A stretch of 64,000 bases of DNA, taken from contig NZ_UETR01000011.1 of the NCBI RefSeq assembly GCF_900491745.1, positions 62,001 through 126,000 of the forward strand. The letters are read 5' to 3'. Under the pieces are notes generated by a model. That model made no database searches, was not told where the DNA came from, and worked only from the letters and a program-made list of their open reading frames with translations. The stretch comes from Amarolinea aalborgensis. GTDB taxonomy: Bacteria > Chloroflexota > Anaerolineae > SSC4 > Amarolineaceae. Below, piece by piece: positions 41,184 to 50,104 of this stretch. The translations under genes and the position numbers were made by a program. Within the stretch, counting starts at the first letter, position 1; the number at the start of each line of letters is the position of its first letter.

Positions 41184-43859
41184 TCAAGGATGCGGGGGCG
41201 CCGGCTCGCCTGACCTACCCTGGACGTACTTCCCGCTGTCTTCCATCAATTCGTGGTAGACGCCCAACATATAGGCCTGCTGTAACCGTTGGGCGTCCGC
41301 GTCGCGCCGCTGGCGTGAGGCATGGTAGGCTGAAATGCGCCGCATGATCTCCTGTTGGACGCGCCGGGGGTTGGCCACCAGGTCAAACGTAAAGCCTTCA
41401 TCGGCCGCCGCGGTCTTGATGAGCACATTGCCAAAGTTCAGCGTATTGGCCAAGAAGGTTGGAAGATCGGACTGTACGTTCTGAATGCGATCCAGGCCGG
41501 CCTCGCGGCGTTTTTCGCTAAGGCCGAACGGTCTGCGCTCGATGTCAATCACTTTCTCATTGGTCACAATGTAGAGGTCGTTGGCCCAGTCCTCATACTG
41601 CCACCACAGCCAACCACAAGCCCCCAGCCAGAACACACCGGTGAGGATCCAGTAAAACCCCTCGACTGAACGCACCGTAATTCCCAGCGCCACAGACATG
41701 ACAATCCAGGCCAAGAGCGATTGCCAAACCCGTTCGATCAAGATCAGCCAGTGTTTGCGCCACACCGTTCTTTCGGGCGTGATATCCCACGATCCCAACA
41801 AACCGCCCTCGAAGGCCAGGCTTAGGCTGCCCGCAGGCAGTCGTCGTCGCGAGACGGCGCGCTTCATCCAGCGCAGCGGTCGCAGGATGACAAATTCGAC
41901 TGGAAAGAAGATATAACGCGGCGTTGCGGCGACGAAGTTCAGCCCCTTCCGCCACCACGGCATCCGTGTCGGTAGTTTGGTCCCAGGCGGCAGCGCCTGG
42001 TCTGGCGCCTGGCTTACCAGGCTCAAACGCAGGTCTTTGACGAGCTGCAGGCGCAGACTCTCGCGCTGTTCCACTAATTGCTCTGCCTTCAAACGCCGCC
42101 GGTGCTCGAAGATCAGGCTCTGGACGAACGTCGGATTACCGACATGGTCGAACACAATCTGCGAAGCCGCGTTGGCTGTCTTGATCCTCAAGTCGCCATA
42201 GTTGAGCAGTTTGCCCCAGAAGCTGGTGAGCAGGGTGGTGTCTTGCACTTGATCCAGGGGCGCTTCCAAGCGGTGTTCGTAGATAAAGGCGATTTTCTCA
42301 CGGGCCGTAACGCGCAGGGGAGTCACGACGAAGTAGTCATTGAAGTAATCAACGACAAACCAGATGAGGGCTGGAATGAAGACGACGATGCCTAGGATAG
42401 CTGCGGTCAGCACCGACATCGGGACGTCCAGGCTCCTCAGGGCCGCGTAAAGGGCCGCCACAATCCCCAGGAGTCCCAAGGGGATCAGCAGCGAACGGGC
42501 CAAAACGATAAAGTGCCGCCGCCCATCGTACAGGAGAATATCCCCCTCTTCTTGCCACTGATACTTCCGATGTTCCTTGCGCTGCGCCTTGACCCTCTGC
42601 GTAAGATGCGCGTCTCGCCACAGCGCCTGGTCTATGCCCATCAGATAGAACAAATCCTCATAGCGGACGCGAAACCAGGTCGCGCCAGGCTCATCGGCCT
42701 GCGCGGGGTCAGCCAACCCTTGTTGACTGGTCAGCAGGCCGCCCTGCCTGCCCACGCTGTCTGGTCGCGCGGCGCGCACCGTGGTCTCGTGCCGTTCTTG
42801 ACGGAAGAGGGAGCTTTGCCCATAGAACCGGCCTGGCGCCATCACGTCACGCGGACGTTCTTTGCCTTCGTCATCTGTGGCGCGAATCACCGCCGCGCCG
42901 CGGTGCAGGATGCGCAGGGAATTGTCACGCACACCCTGTTGCGATACGGTCTGCGCGGCCGGATAGTACTCCCACGCGGTAATGCTGGCCAATCCATGCA
43001 ACTGCTCAGGTGTCAGGCCTTTGAACGGGTCAACCAGTCTGAGGAATGGGATAATGGGGGGAAGGCGCAAACGCTTGCCGACCCCCGTGGTGAGCGCCAG
43101 GTGCTCCATTTCGGACAACGGCACACGGATGAGTTTGCAGCGTTCCTGCACGAGCGCGGTGACCGGGGGAATACTTCCCAGGTTACTGGGGCCATTATGG
43201 AAGAAATTGCCGGCAGTGATGATTTGAGGTGTCTCTTCGGGCATCTCAACCTGGTAAGCGACCTTGACCTGTCCCCAGTCAATGAACCAAAACCAGGTAT
43301 CACCCCCAGTCAGGGCCGGTTCACAAATTGTCTTGCCGTTTGTCAGTTCTTCAACACTCGCCAGCGTCGCTAAACGCCTGATCTGCGCGTCGTTCAACGG
43401 CGCCAGCAGCGGCATCGCTCGCAGCCGCGCGGCGATTGGTTCACGAATCAGGTCTTGACGCAGATTTGGCCGTAGGGCCATGGCCCAGCTCAGGTCAGCG
43501 GGCGCAATCACATACAAGCGACTGTCCTGCAGGGCAACGACTTCGGTCTCTTCGTAAATACCGTCATACGAGGCCTGGCGGCTGAAGGCCGCGCCGACGT
43601 TGTGGGTGCGTTCCCACCACACGTGGCCTGCGGAATCACGGCCGATCTCACGAAAAGCGCCGCTGGGCACCAGGTACAAGTAATCGCCTGCGCCGCGCGT
43701 CTCCACGAGCTGATCGCCAGTCTCGAACTCACGCTCTACAATACGCTCAGCCAACTGCTGCAGATCGGGCGGGTTCAATACCTTGAGCGCAGTAAAGTTG
43801 CCGAGATTCCTGGCAACCTCCTTGCGGTCTACTAAACCTGGGTCTTTCTCTGTCATCAT
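41184..43859 (-). CDS. Membrane protein with cNMP-binding-like and two bacterial PH domains
   Basis: The 891-residue protein begins with up to three cyclic-nucleotide-binding-like (cupin) domains (about 20-140, 145-270, 280-430; e.g. ERIVEREFETGDQLVETRGAG). A bacterial PH-like (DUF304) domain follows with two membrane helices (about 455-600; VVTPLRVTAREKIAFIYEHR), then a second one (about 705-850; LYIVTNEKVIDIERRPFGL with RIQNVQSDLPTFL). The key Arg of active cAMP sites is not evident in the N-terminal domains. The unusual fusion suggests a signal- or membrane-state sensor; function is not known. It stands alone, convergent with the DUF4349 gene. Confidence 0.82.
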   Translation of the reverse strand: MMTEKDPGLVDRKEVARNLGNFTALKVLNPPDLQQLAERIVEREFETGDQLVETRGAGDYLYLVPSGAFREIGRDSAGHVWWERTHNVGAAFSRQASYDGIYEETEVVALQDSRLYVIAPADLSWAMALRPNLRQDLIREPIAARLRAMPLLAPLNDAQIRRLATLASVEELTNGKTICEPALTGGDTWFWFIDWGQVKVAYQVEMPEETPQIITAGNFFHNGPSNLGSIPPVTALVQERCKLIRVPLSEMEHLALTTGVGKRLRLPPIIPFLRLVDPFKGLTPEQLHGLASITAWEYYPAAQTVSQQGVRDNSLRILHRGAAVIRATDDEGKERPRDVMAPGRFYGQSSLFRQERHETTVRAARPDSVGRQGGLLTSQQGLADPAQADEPGATWFRVRYEDLFYLMGIDQALWRDAHLTQRVKAQRKEHRKYQWQEEGDILLYDGRRHFIVLARSLLIPLGLLGIVAALYAALRSLDVPMSVLTAAILGIVVFIPALIWFVVDYFNDYFVVTPLRVTAREKIAFIYEHRLEAPLDQVQDTTLLTSFWGKLLNYGDLRIKTANAASQIVFDHVGNPTFVQSLIFEHRRRLKAEQLVEQRESLRLQLVKDLRLSLVSQAPDQALPPGTKLPTRMPWWRKGLNFVAATPRYIFFPVEFVILRPLRWMKRAVSRRRLPAGSLSLAFEGGLLGSWDITPERTVWRKHWLILIERVWQSLLAWIVMSVALGITVRSVEGFYWILTGVFWLGACGWLWWQYEDWANDLYIVTNEKVIDIERRPFGLSEKRREAGLDRIQNVQSDLPTFLANTLNFGNVLIKTAAADEGFTFDLVANPRRVQQEIMRRISAYHASRQRRDADAQRLQQAYMLGVYHELMEDSGKYVQGRSGEPAPPHP

Positions 43860-43972
43860 GGCGGAGGCCTTTCGTCCAATCCCCCTGGAATCGTCAAGCG
43901 CCGGCTCGACTGGCCGGTCATTTTGGCGCTAGAACCAGCCCTATTTTACCACACGTCCGTGGCCGACGCTGC

Positions 43973-44293
43973 TTACGGCCACCATAAGCGCCAGGCGATG
44001 ACAAAGAGCAGCCCGCTGCCCACGGTCAGGATGGTGTTGCGCGTGCGCCAGGCCACCAGGGTGCTCAGCAGGCCGGCCCACAGGTAATCGTTACGCCAGG
44101 TCAAAGCCAGCGCGCCCTGGCGGATCAGCAGCGCCGGCAGCACCAGCGCGCTCAACAGGGCCACGGGCAGAAAGCGCAGCGCCAACATCACCCGCGGCGG
44201 CAGTGTGATCCGGCTGCCCACCATAAACAGGGAGACGCGGGCGGCGTAGGTCACGGCCGCCATGCCCAGGATGATGATCCAGACCCTGCTCAT
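43973..44293 (-). CDS. azlD: AzlD-like branched-chain amino acid transport subunit
   Basis: The 106-residue protein with four hydrophobic helices matches AzlD (GMAAVTYAARVSLFMVG and ALRFLPVALLSALVLPALL). Together with AzlC it forms an exporter for branched-chain amino acids or their analogues. The ATG overlaps the azlC stop as ATGA. Confidence 0.9.
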   Translation of the reverse strand: MSRVWIIILGMAAVTYAARVSLFMVGSRITLPPRVMLALRFLPVALLSALVLPALLIRQGALALTWRNDYLWAGLLSTLVAWRTRNTILTVGSGLLFVIAWRLWWP

Positions 44294-44988
44294 CGCCGCG
44301 CCTCCAGGGCGACGCCCACCAGCATCGCGCTCAGCGCGGCCACAACCAGGTGCCAGTTGTTGGGCAGGATCAAGGCCCCGGCCACGGCGACGACGCCAGA
44401 GACGAATGCGACCATGCGCATCGTACCTCCCTCACGCAGTTGTGGGATCAGCAGTCCGATGAAGGTGGCAGGCAGCGCAAAATCGAGTCCCCAAGCCCGT
44501 GGATCACCCAGCGCCGGGCCGATCCAGAAGCCGACGGCGGAGCTGAGCAGCCAGAAGCTGATCAACGAAGCCTCGATGCCGGCCAGATAGCGCACGTTTG
44601 CCGGGTGCGCGGCCCAATGCGTGCTGGCCAGGACGAACGACTCATCTACAATGCCATGCGCCAGCAGCGCCTGCACCCACCAACGCTGGCGGCGCAGATG
44701 CGGCGCCAGCGCCAGCCCCATGAGCAGGTGGCGCAGGTTGATGAAGAGCGCAGAAAGCACGATCAGGCCGGCTGGCGTTCCCGCGCCGATCATGCCCAGG
44801 GCCACGAACTGCGACGCGCCTGCCAGAACCAGGGCTGACATGCCCACGGTTTCGGCCAGGGTGAGGCCCACCGTGTGCGCTAACAGGCCGTAGGCCAGCC
44901 CAAAAACGATCATGCCGACGAGCAGGGGCAGCGTCGCACGCGCACCCTGCCAGAAGGGGTGCGGCGTGCTAGAGGATGGCGCGCCCAT
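44290..44988 (-). CDS. azlC: AzlC-like branched-chain amino acid permease
   Basis: The 232-residue permease has TLPLLVGMIVFGLAYGLLA, MSALVLAGASQFVALGM, LFINLRHLLMGLAL and ALLAHGIVDESFVL, which are the AzlC signatures. It pairs with the overlapping azlD. An EamA remnant ends 1 bp before its ATG, so it once belonged to a transporter operon. It has no clear own promoter, and the ribosome-binding site is not obvious. Confidence 0.9.
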   Translation of the reverse strand: MGAPSSSTPHPFWQGARATLPLLVGMIVFGLAYGLLAHTVGLTLAETVGMSALVLAGASQFVALGMIGAGTPAGLIVLSALFINLRHLLMGLALAPHLRRQRWWVQALLAHGIVDESFVLASTHWAAHPANVRYLAGIEASLISFWLLSSAVGFWIGPALGDPRAWGLDFALPATFIGLLIPQLREGGTMRMVAFVSGVVAVAGALILPNNWHLVVAALSAMLVGVALEARR

Positions 44989-44989
44989 G

Positions 44990-45115
44990 TCAGCCGCGCG
45001 CCCAGCAGATGCCCATCAGAACGACGGCGTTTCCGCCGATTTGAACCCACCAGCGCCCCTTACCCAGGATCAGAATGGCAAGAACGGCCGCCAACACCGG
45101 TTCAACCTCCAAAAT
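44990..45115 (-). pseudogene. 3' remnant of an EamA/DMT transporter gene
   Basis: A minus-strand frame of about 40 codons, ILEVEPVLAAVLAILILG then WWVQIGGNAVVLMGI, matches the last two helices of an EamA transporter (EPVxAAxxxxxxLGE...GxxxIxxG). Its stop is 1 bp before the azlC ATG. It has no start and its first codons overlap the end of uvrC in another frame, so the 5' part was lost at the uvrC boundary. Confidence 0.72.
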
Positions 45116-46991
45116 GGTCCTTGATCGCTTCGGCCGCAGCCAGGTTCATGCCCGGCGCAGCTGCCAATTCTTCGACGCTGGCCTGTTTGATGGTCTGCAG
45201 GTCGCCGAAGCGTTTGAGCAATTCCTTGCGTCGGCGCGGACCGATTCCTGGCACTTGATCCAGCTCAGACATGACGCCGGTTTTGGCGCGCAGTTCGCGG
45301 TTGAAGGTGATGCCAAAGCGATGGGCTTCGTCGCGGATGCGCTGCAGGAGGTAGAGGGCCTGCGAGTCGCGTGGCAGCACCAGGGGATCATGATGGCCGG
45401 GCAGATAGACATCCTCGAATTTCTTGGCCAGGCCAATGACCGGCACCTGGTCGAAGAGATCGAATTCGCGCAGCACCTCCACGGCCACGTTGAGCTGGCC
45501 TTTGCCGCCGTCAATCACTACCAGGTCTGGCAGACGCTGCCACATCTCATCGCCCTTGCGCGCTTTGCGTCCCGGAGCTTCATCATCGTCCGGCGGCTCA
45601 ACCGCGCGGCGGAAACGGCGGCGCAGCATCTCGCGCATGGACGCAAAATCGTCAGGCTCGCCCGTGCCCAGTGCGCCTTTGCCGCGAATCTTGAACTTGC
45701 GGTAGTCGGTCTTCAGCGGCGTGCCTTGCGCAAAGACCACCATCGCGCCGACGGTGTTGGTGCCTTGCAGCGTGGAAATGTCGTAACACTCGATGCGGCC
45801 CGGCGCGTCAGCCAGACCCAACGCCTGCCCCAACTCTGCCAGCGCGGCCACCTGCTTGTTCTTGTCGGCCTGCCACTGTGCGCGCAGCGCGTTCAACGTT
45901 TCGACCGCGTTCTGAGTCGCCATGTCCACCAGGTCACGCTGCTGACCTTCCGTAGGCACGGTGAGCAATACCTTCTCGCCGCCGCGGCGGGAGCGCAGCC
46001 ACTGTTCGATGATCAGCCGTTCATCCAGGTCCTTGGGCAGCACGATTTCCGGCGGCACATACGCAGCCTCGCTGTAGAACTGAGTCAGGAACGCACTGAG
46101 CACCGCGTCCGTCTCGCCGCTTTCTGCGCCTTCCAGCACGAAGGATTCGCGACCGATCAGTTTGCCGTGGCGGATGAAGAAGACCTGCACACAGGTGTCG
46201 CCGTTGGCCTGCGCAAACGCGACCAGGTCCTCATCGGCGTGCTGGCCGCTGACCGTTTTTTGGCGCTCGACCAACTGTTCGGCGGCTTTGATCTGATCGC
46301 GCAGCCGCGCGGCGCGTTCAAACTGCCAGTTTTCGGCCGCGTCCGCCATCTGGCCGCGCAGGGTCGTGAGCGCCGGCTCGGTATTGCCGCTGAGGAAATC
46401 GGCCAGCCCCTGGATCATGCTGCGGTACTCTTCACGATTGACCGCGCCAATGCAGGGGCCGTTGCAGCGGCCAATGTGGAAGTAGAGGCAGGCGCGGTCA
46501 TCCTTGCCGGTAATTTCGCGATTGCAGGTCAAGTAGGGGAAGACATGACGTAAGGCTTCCAGGGTCACGCGCACATTGAACGCGGACGTGTAAGGCCCAA
46601 AATAGCGGCTGCCGTCGCGCGCCATGCGCCGCACAATCGTCACTTTGGGAAAATCTTCGGCCCAGTGTATCTTGATATAGGGGTATGTTTTGTCGTCTTT
46701 GAGCCGGATATTGTACCGCGGCTGGTGGCGCTTGATCAGCTCGTTCTCAAGCACCAGCGCCTCTAGTTCGGTTTCAACGATGATCCAGTCAATGTCCGTG
46801 ATGTGGCTCACCAGGCGCCGGGTCTTTGTCGTGTGGAGCGCTTGCTGCTGGAAGTAGGAACGCACGCGCGCGCGCAGGTTGATGGCTTTGCCCACGTAGA
46901 TGATCGCGCCTTCGGCGTTTTTCATCAGATAACAGCCGGGACGCGTGGGCAAGATGTCGAGCTTGGCCTGGAGTGAATCCGAAATTGACAT
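45102..46991 (-). CDS. uvrC: Excinuclease ABC subunit UvrC
   Basis: The 629-residue protein makes the two incisions in nucleotide excision repair with UvrA and UvrB. It has a GIY-YIG domain (about 10-90; GCYLMKNAEGAIIYVGKAIN), a UVR domain near 205-240, an RNase H-like C-terminal nuclease domain (about 370-540, IECYDISTLQGTNTVGAMVV and VIDGGKGQLN) and an HhH at the end (GIGPRRRKELLKRFG). ATG 46991 (MSISDSLQAKL) is the start; the frame from 47111 lacks homology. The gene ends at TGA 45102 in the EamA remnant. Confidence 0.96.
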   Translation of the reverse strand: MSISDSLQAKLDILPTRPGCYLMKNAEGAIIYVGKAINLRARVRSYFQQQALHTTKTRRLVSHITDIDWIIVETELEALVLENELIKRHQPRYNIRLKDDKTYPYIKIHWAEDFPKVTIVRRMARDGSRYFGPYTSAFNVRVTLEALRHVFPYLTCNREITGKDDRACLYFHIGRCNGPCIGAVNREEYRSMIQGLADFLSGNTEPALTTLRGQMADAAENWQFERAARLRDQIKAAEQLVERQKTVSGQHADEDLVAFAQANGDTCVQVFFIRHGKLIGRESFVLEGAESGETDAVLSAFLTQFYSEAAYVPPEIVLPKDLDERLIIEQWLRSRRGGEKVLLTVPTEGQQRDLVDMATQNAVETLNALRAQWQADKNKQVAALAELGQALGLADAPGRIECYDISTLQGTNTVGAMVVFAQGTPLKTDYRKFKIRGKGALGTGEPDDFASMREMLRRRFRRAVEPPDDDEAPGRKARKGDEMWQRLPDLVVIDGGKGQLNVAVEVLREFDLFDQVPVIGLAKKFEDVYLPGHHDPLVLPRDSQALYLLQRIRDEAHRFGITFNRELRAKTGVMSELDQVPGIGPRRRKELLKRFGDLQTIKQASVEELAAAPGMNLAAAEAIKDHFGG

Positions 46992-47109
46992 GCGGCAGAT
47001 TGTAGCACGCGGACGGCTGACTGACAAAGCCGCTGCAGACCGGAGAGTGAGGATGCGGACCTTGCCGCCGCAGGTTACGACGGCGCCTGGCGATGACAGG
47101 GCGGAGGAC

Positions 47110-47152
47110 AAAAACGAGCGGGGTGGAGGAGACGCGTCTCCCTCACCCCGCT
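47110..47152 (-). terminator. Terminator of the oxidase operon
   Basis: On the minus strand AGCGGGGTGAGGGAG pairs with CTCCTCCACCCCGCT with minor mismatches, and five T (47114-47110) follow after CG. It is about 30 bases after the subunit I stop. Confidence 0.85.
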
Positions 47153-47180
47153 GGCACGTTCATCAGGGATGATCAAGCGC

Positions 47181-48824
47181 CTACCAGACTCTAAAGCCAG
47201 GCGAGGTGGACTGCGCCTGGGAGATGAGCTGGAAAAGCATGGGGCCGTAGCTGATGATGATCAGGATGATGGTGCCGGCCAGCCAGGGGCGCCAGTTTTC
47301 CAACCAGGCGGGCGTCGGCCCTGGGTCCAGCGCCTCGGCCACGGGCATCTCCACCGGCTTGGTGAGTTTGCGCTTGGAAGTCACGGTGCCGACTACGTTG
47401 ACATAGTAGAGCGCGCCGCTGACGAGCAGGATCAGAGCGCCAATCAGGGCTTCGATCATGAAGGGACTCCATTCGGGCGACAGGTACGGCGCCACGCCCA
47501 GCATGGTGCGCCGCGGCACGCCGTAGCGCAGGCCCAGGATGTGCAGCCCGTTGCTCATCAAGACCATGCCCACGAACCAGGTCCACGCTTGCCACAGGGC
47601 CGCGCGCTTGCTGAACAGTTCTTTGCCGGTCAGCTTGGGCAGCAGCCAGTACGTAATGCCCATGAAACCCAGGGTGGTGGCGCTGCCCACGGTCAGGTGA
47701 AAGTGGCCGGGCACCCACATGGTGTTGTGAATGACCAGGTTGAGGTTGTACGACGCGTTGGTCAGACCGCTGATGCCGCCAAAGGCAAAGAGGATCATGG
47801 CCAGGTTCTGCGCAACGAAGGAAGGTTCACCCCAGGGCAGCGCGCGAATCCAGCCCAAGAGGCCTTTGCCGCCGCGTGCGCGGCCGCCGATTTCCATCGA
47901 GGCGATGACGTTGAAGGCGGTCAAGACGCTGGGGAAGAACACCGCATACGTCAGGATGGCATGAATGTACTTCCAGGCCGCGGGAATGCCAGGATCGGTG
48001 TATTGATGATGGAAGCCAAGCGGCGTGGAAAGAACCAGGAAGAGCCAGAAGGCAAGGCGCGCCAGCGGTTCGCTGAACAACTTGCCGCCCACCTGTTTTG
48101 GAATCATCCCGTACCAGGAGATGTAGACGGGCAGCAGCCAGAAATAGACCAACGGGTGGCCGGTGAACCAGAAGAAGGTGCGCGCCAACTGCGGGTCAAT
48201 GCCTTGCACCAGGCCTAGTGACCAGGGAATGAGCTGGAAAAGCATTTCCACGGCGATGCCCAGGGTGGCAATCTGCCACAGAACCATCGTGATGAGCGAA
48301 CCAAAGGCAATGAACGGGGTGCGCTCCTTAGGGTTCTCACGCCGCCAGGCGCGCCAGGTGATGATGATGCCCCAGCCAACCGCCCATGAACCAACGACCA
48401 CCAGGGTCAGACCGATATAGAACAGCGCCGAAGCTTTCAGCGGAGGGTAAAACGTGAAGAGCACCGTGGCCTGGTTGGTCAGCAGAGCGATGGATGCCAA
48501 CACCAGACCCAATACCATCACCACCAGGGCAATCGTATGCACGATCGGCTTGACGACTTCTTTTTTCAAGCTGTAGCTCGTGGTGAAGGTGAGAAACCCG
48601 GTGATAAAGAAGGTTGTCCAGACCAGGGCATTGAGCACGGCGTGCAGCGTCAACCCCTGGTAGTAGCTTTGAATCCCAAGAGGCCGCAAGAGGCCATAGA
48701 GGTTGATGCCGTTATGTTCCAGCTTCTGGAATGGGCCGATGAGACCGCCGATGGCCAGCGCGGCCATGGCAATGCCGATATGCCAGGCGGTGAAACGATT
48801 GGCACGAGGAAAGTTTTGAGTCAT
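47181..48824 (-). CDS. ba3-type cytochrome c oxidase subunit I
   Basis: The 547-residue heme-copper oxidase subunit has WFTGHPLVYFWLLP (CuB His and cross-linked Tyr), GFHHQYTD (two CuB His) and VPGHFHLTVG (heme His pair), with H61 (GLTLHAVLN) as a low-spin heme ligand. The form without the D-channel Asn-Asp motif of A-type enzymes fits B-type (ba3). It reduces O2 to water and pumps protons with a high O2 affinity in known ba3 enzymes. ATG 48824 has GAGGT upstream. It follows subunit II after 75 bp and ends the operon. Confidence 0.96.
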   Translation of the reverse strand: MTQNFPRANRFTAWHIGIAMAALAIGGLIGPFQKLEHNGINLYGLLRPLGIQSYYQGLTLHAVLNALVWTTFFITGFLTFTTSYSLKKEVVKPIVHTIALVVMVLGLVLASIALLTNQATVLFTFYPPLKASALFYIGLTLVVVGSWAVGWGIIITWRAWRRENPKERTPFIAFGSLITMVLWQIATLGIAVEMLFQLIPWSLGLVQGIDPQLARTFFWFTGHPLVYFWLLPVYISWYGMIPKQVGGKLFSEPLARLAFWLFLVLSTPLGFHHQYTDPGIPAAWKYIHAILTYAVFFPSVLTAFNVIASMEIGGRARGGKGLLGWIRALPWGEPSFVAQNLAMILFAFGGISGLTNASYNLNLVIHNTMWVPGHFHLTVGSATTLGFMGITYWLLPKLTGKELFSKRAALWQAWTWFVGMVLMSNGLHILGLRYGVPRRTMLGVAPYLSPEWSPFMIEALIGALILLVSGALYYVNVVGTVTSKRKLTKPVEMPVAEALDPGPTPAWLENWRPWLAGTIILIIISYGPMLFQLISQAQSTSPGFRVW

Positions 48825-48899
48825 ATCGTAACCTCACGACAAAAGATATCAAGGGCGAATGATGAGAACTGGCTTGCGATCATGCCGGCGGCTCCGTGC

Positions 48900-49379
48900 T
48901 TACGGTTCCACGATAATCTGCGCAAACATGGTTTGGTGACCAATGCCGCAGTATTCATGGCAGATGATCTTGTACGTGCCGGGCTTGTCGAAGGTGTGCG
49001 ACAGCTTGGAAACCTGGCCTGGAATGATCATGAAATTGACGTTGGTTTCGTCAATGTGGAAGCCATGCATGACATCCTTGCTGGTGACGTAGAATGTCAC
49101 TTTGGAGCCAGCTTTGACTTTGATCTCGTTCGGTTTGAACGACCAGGTTTGGGCCAACAGACGCGCCTCGAATTTCCCCGGCGCCAGTTCGCGCAGGCCA
49201 GGTTCGCCGAACGAGGTGGCGCCTGGTGTGGCGACGAGGCGTGGATCCACGCGCATTTCAGGCGATGGCACCTGAATGCCGGTGGCGAACGCTGAGACGG
49301 TGATCGCGGCCCCAAAGATCAACAGCATGGCCGCCGCAACATAAATCCATAGCTTCTCGTAGGGATCAACATGTATCAT
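48900..49379 (-). CDS. ba3-type cytochrome c oxidase subunit II (CuA)
   Basis: The 159-residue subunit has one N-terminal membrane helix (about 8-32) and a CuA cupredoxin domain with ligands H105, C140, E142, C144, H148 and M151 (CHEYCGIGHQTM). The single helix is typical of ba3 subunit II; other oxidases have two. It accepts electrons from a cytochrome c. The start ATG 49379 overlaps the subunit IIa stop (ATGA), and the longer frame from 49424 is not needed. Confidence 0.95.
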   Translation of the reverse strand: MIHVDPYEKLWIYVAAAMLLIFGAAITVSAFATGIQVPSPEMRVDPRLVATPGATSFGEPGLRELAPGKFEARLLAQTWSFKPNEIKVKAGSKVTFYVTSKDVMHGFHIDETNVNFMIIPGQVSKLSHTFDKPGTYKIICHEYCGIGHQTMFAQIIVEP

Positions 49380-49486
49380 TGCGTGACTCCTCGCGCCAAC
49401 ATGATCAGATAGGCGCTGCCCCATAAAGCGATGATCAACAACAAGTAGATCGCCAAAACAGCCAGTGTTCCCTTCGGTGCTTCCAT
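49376..49486 (-). CDS. Cytochrome c oxidase subunit IIa (36 residues)
   Basis: The single-helix peptide, MEAPKGTLAVLAIYLLLIIA then WGSAYLIMLARGVTQ, closely follows the Thermus ba3 subunit IIa (same PKG-LAV start and FARG/LARG end). In Thermus it occupies the place of the first helix of subunit II, which fits the single-helix subunit II encoded next. GGAGAAAAAG lies before the ATG, and the stop overlaps the subunit II start as ATGA. It is far below usual ORF length limits. Confidence 0.9.
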   Translation of the reverse strand: MEAPKGTLAVLAIYLLLIIALWGSAYLIMLARGVTQ

Positions 49487-49528
49487 GACTTTTTCTCCTC
49501 TCTGATCCTCACCTACAGCTGCGGAACC

Positions 49529-49993
49529 TTACTCGGGCTGACGGATGTCAACGTCGAGCTTGATCTCTCCACTCGTCTCGAACTTCAGCGTCAGCGGCAC
49601 TTTTGCGCCGGGCGCGAAGGCTTCCTTTTTGTCAATGCACATGACATGCATGCCGCCGGGCTTCAACTCAATGGTCTTGCCGGCCGGTATTTCGATGAAC
49701 CCGCCCGGCACGGGGCGCATGCCCATGGCGCCTTCCGCGGTCTTGTACGTTTCGTGCAGTTCAACGACGCCGCAGGCCGTTGAGGTAACCCCGGTCAATT
49801 TGTCGGCTGCGCCGCCGGAGTTTTTCAGGTTCATGTAGAACGCGCCGGTCATCATCATCTGCGTGGACGGTCTTCCCCAGGCTTCTTCGACCTTGATCTG
49901 CGGTGCGGCCGGCGCGGCGCTGCACGCAGCAAGAAGCATGGTCAATACCAGGACAACGCCTACGACGAGCCATGAGCGTCTCATTGTTTTCAT
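49529..49993 (-). CDS. PCu(A)C copper chaperone lipoprotein
   Basis: The 154-residue protein has a lipobox LLAAC (C24) and the PCuAC fold with copper ligands in VELHETYKTAEGAMGM (His, Met) and KPGGMHVM (Met-His-x-Met). The H-x(n)-M-x(21-22)-H-x-M pattern of the family is kept. It delivers Cu(I) to the CuA or CuB site, so its place between SCO and oxidase genes fits. ATG 49993 has AAGGAGAAGGAAG upstream; 50077 is too far. Confidence 0.93.
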   Translation of the reverse strand: MKTMRRSWLVVGVVLVLTMLLAACSAAPAAPQIKVEEAWGRPSTQMMMTGAFYMNLKNSGGAADKLTGVTSTACGVVELHETYKTAEGAMGMRPVPGGFIEIPAGKTIELKPGGMHVMCIDKKEAFAPGAKVPLTLKFETSGEIKLDVDIRQPE

Positions 49994-50104
49994 TCGCTTC
50001 CTTCTCCTTTGCTGCTCTTTCTTACCGTGACGCCAGGCGAGCAGCGCCTGGCTCGATCTCGACTCACCTGGGCACAACAGGCGTTCATCTTCACGATCAG
50101 GGAA

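Noticed and set aside
45075..46553. 492-residue plus-strand frame
   Set aside because: It is antisense to uvrC, which has all domains of the family.
47169..48218. 349-residue plus-strand frame
   Set aside because: It is antisense to oxidase subunit I.
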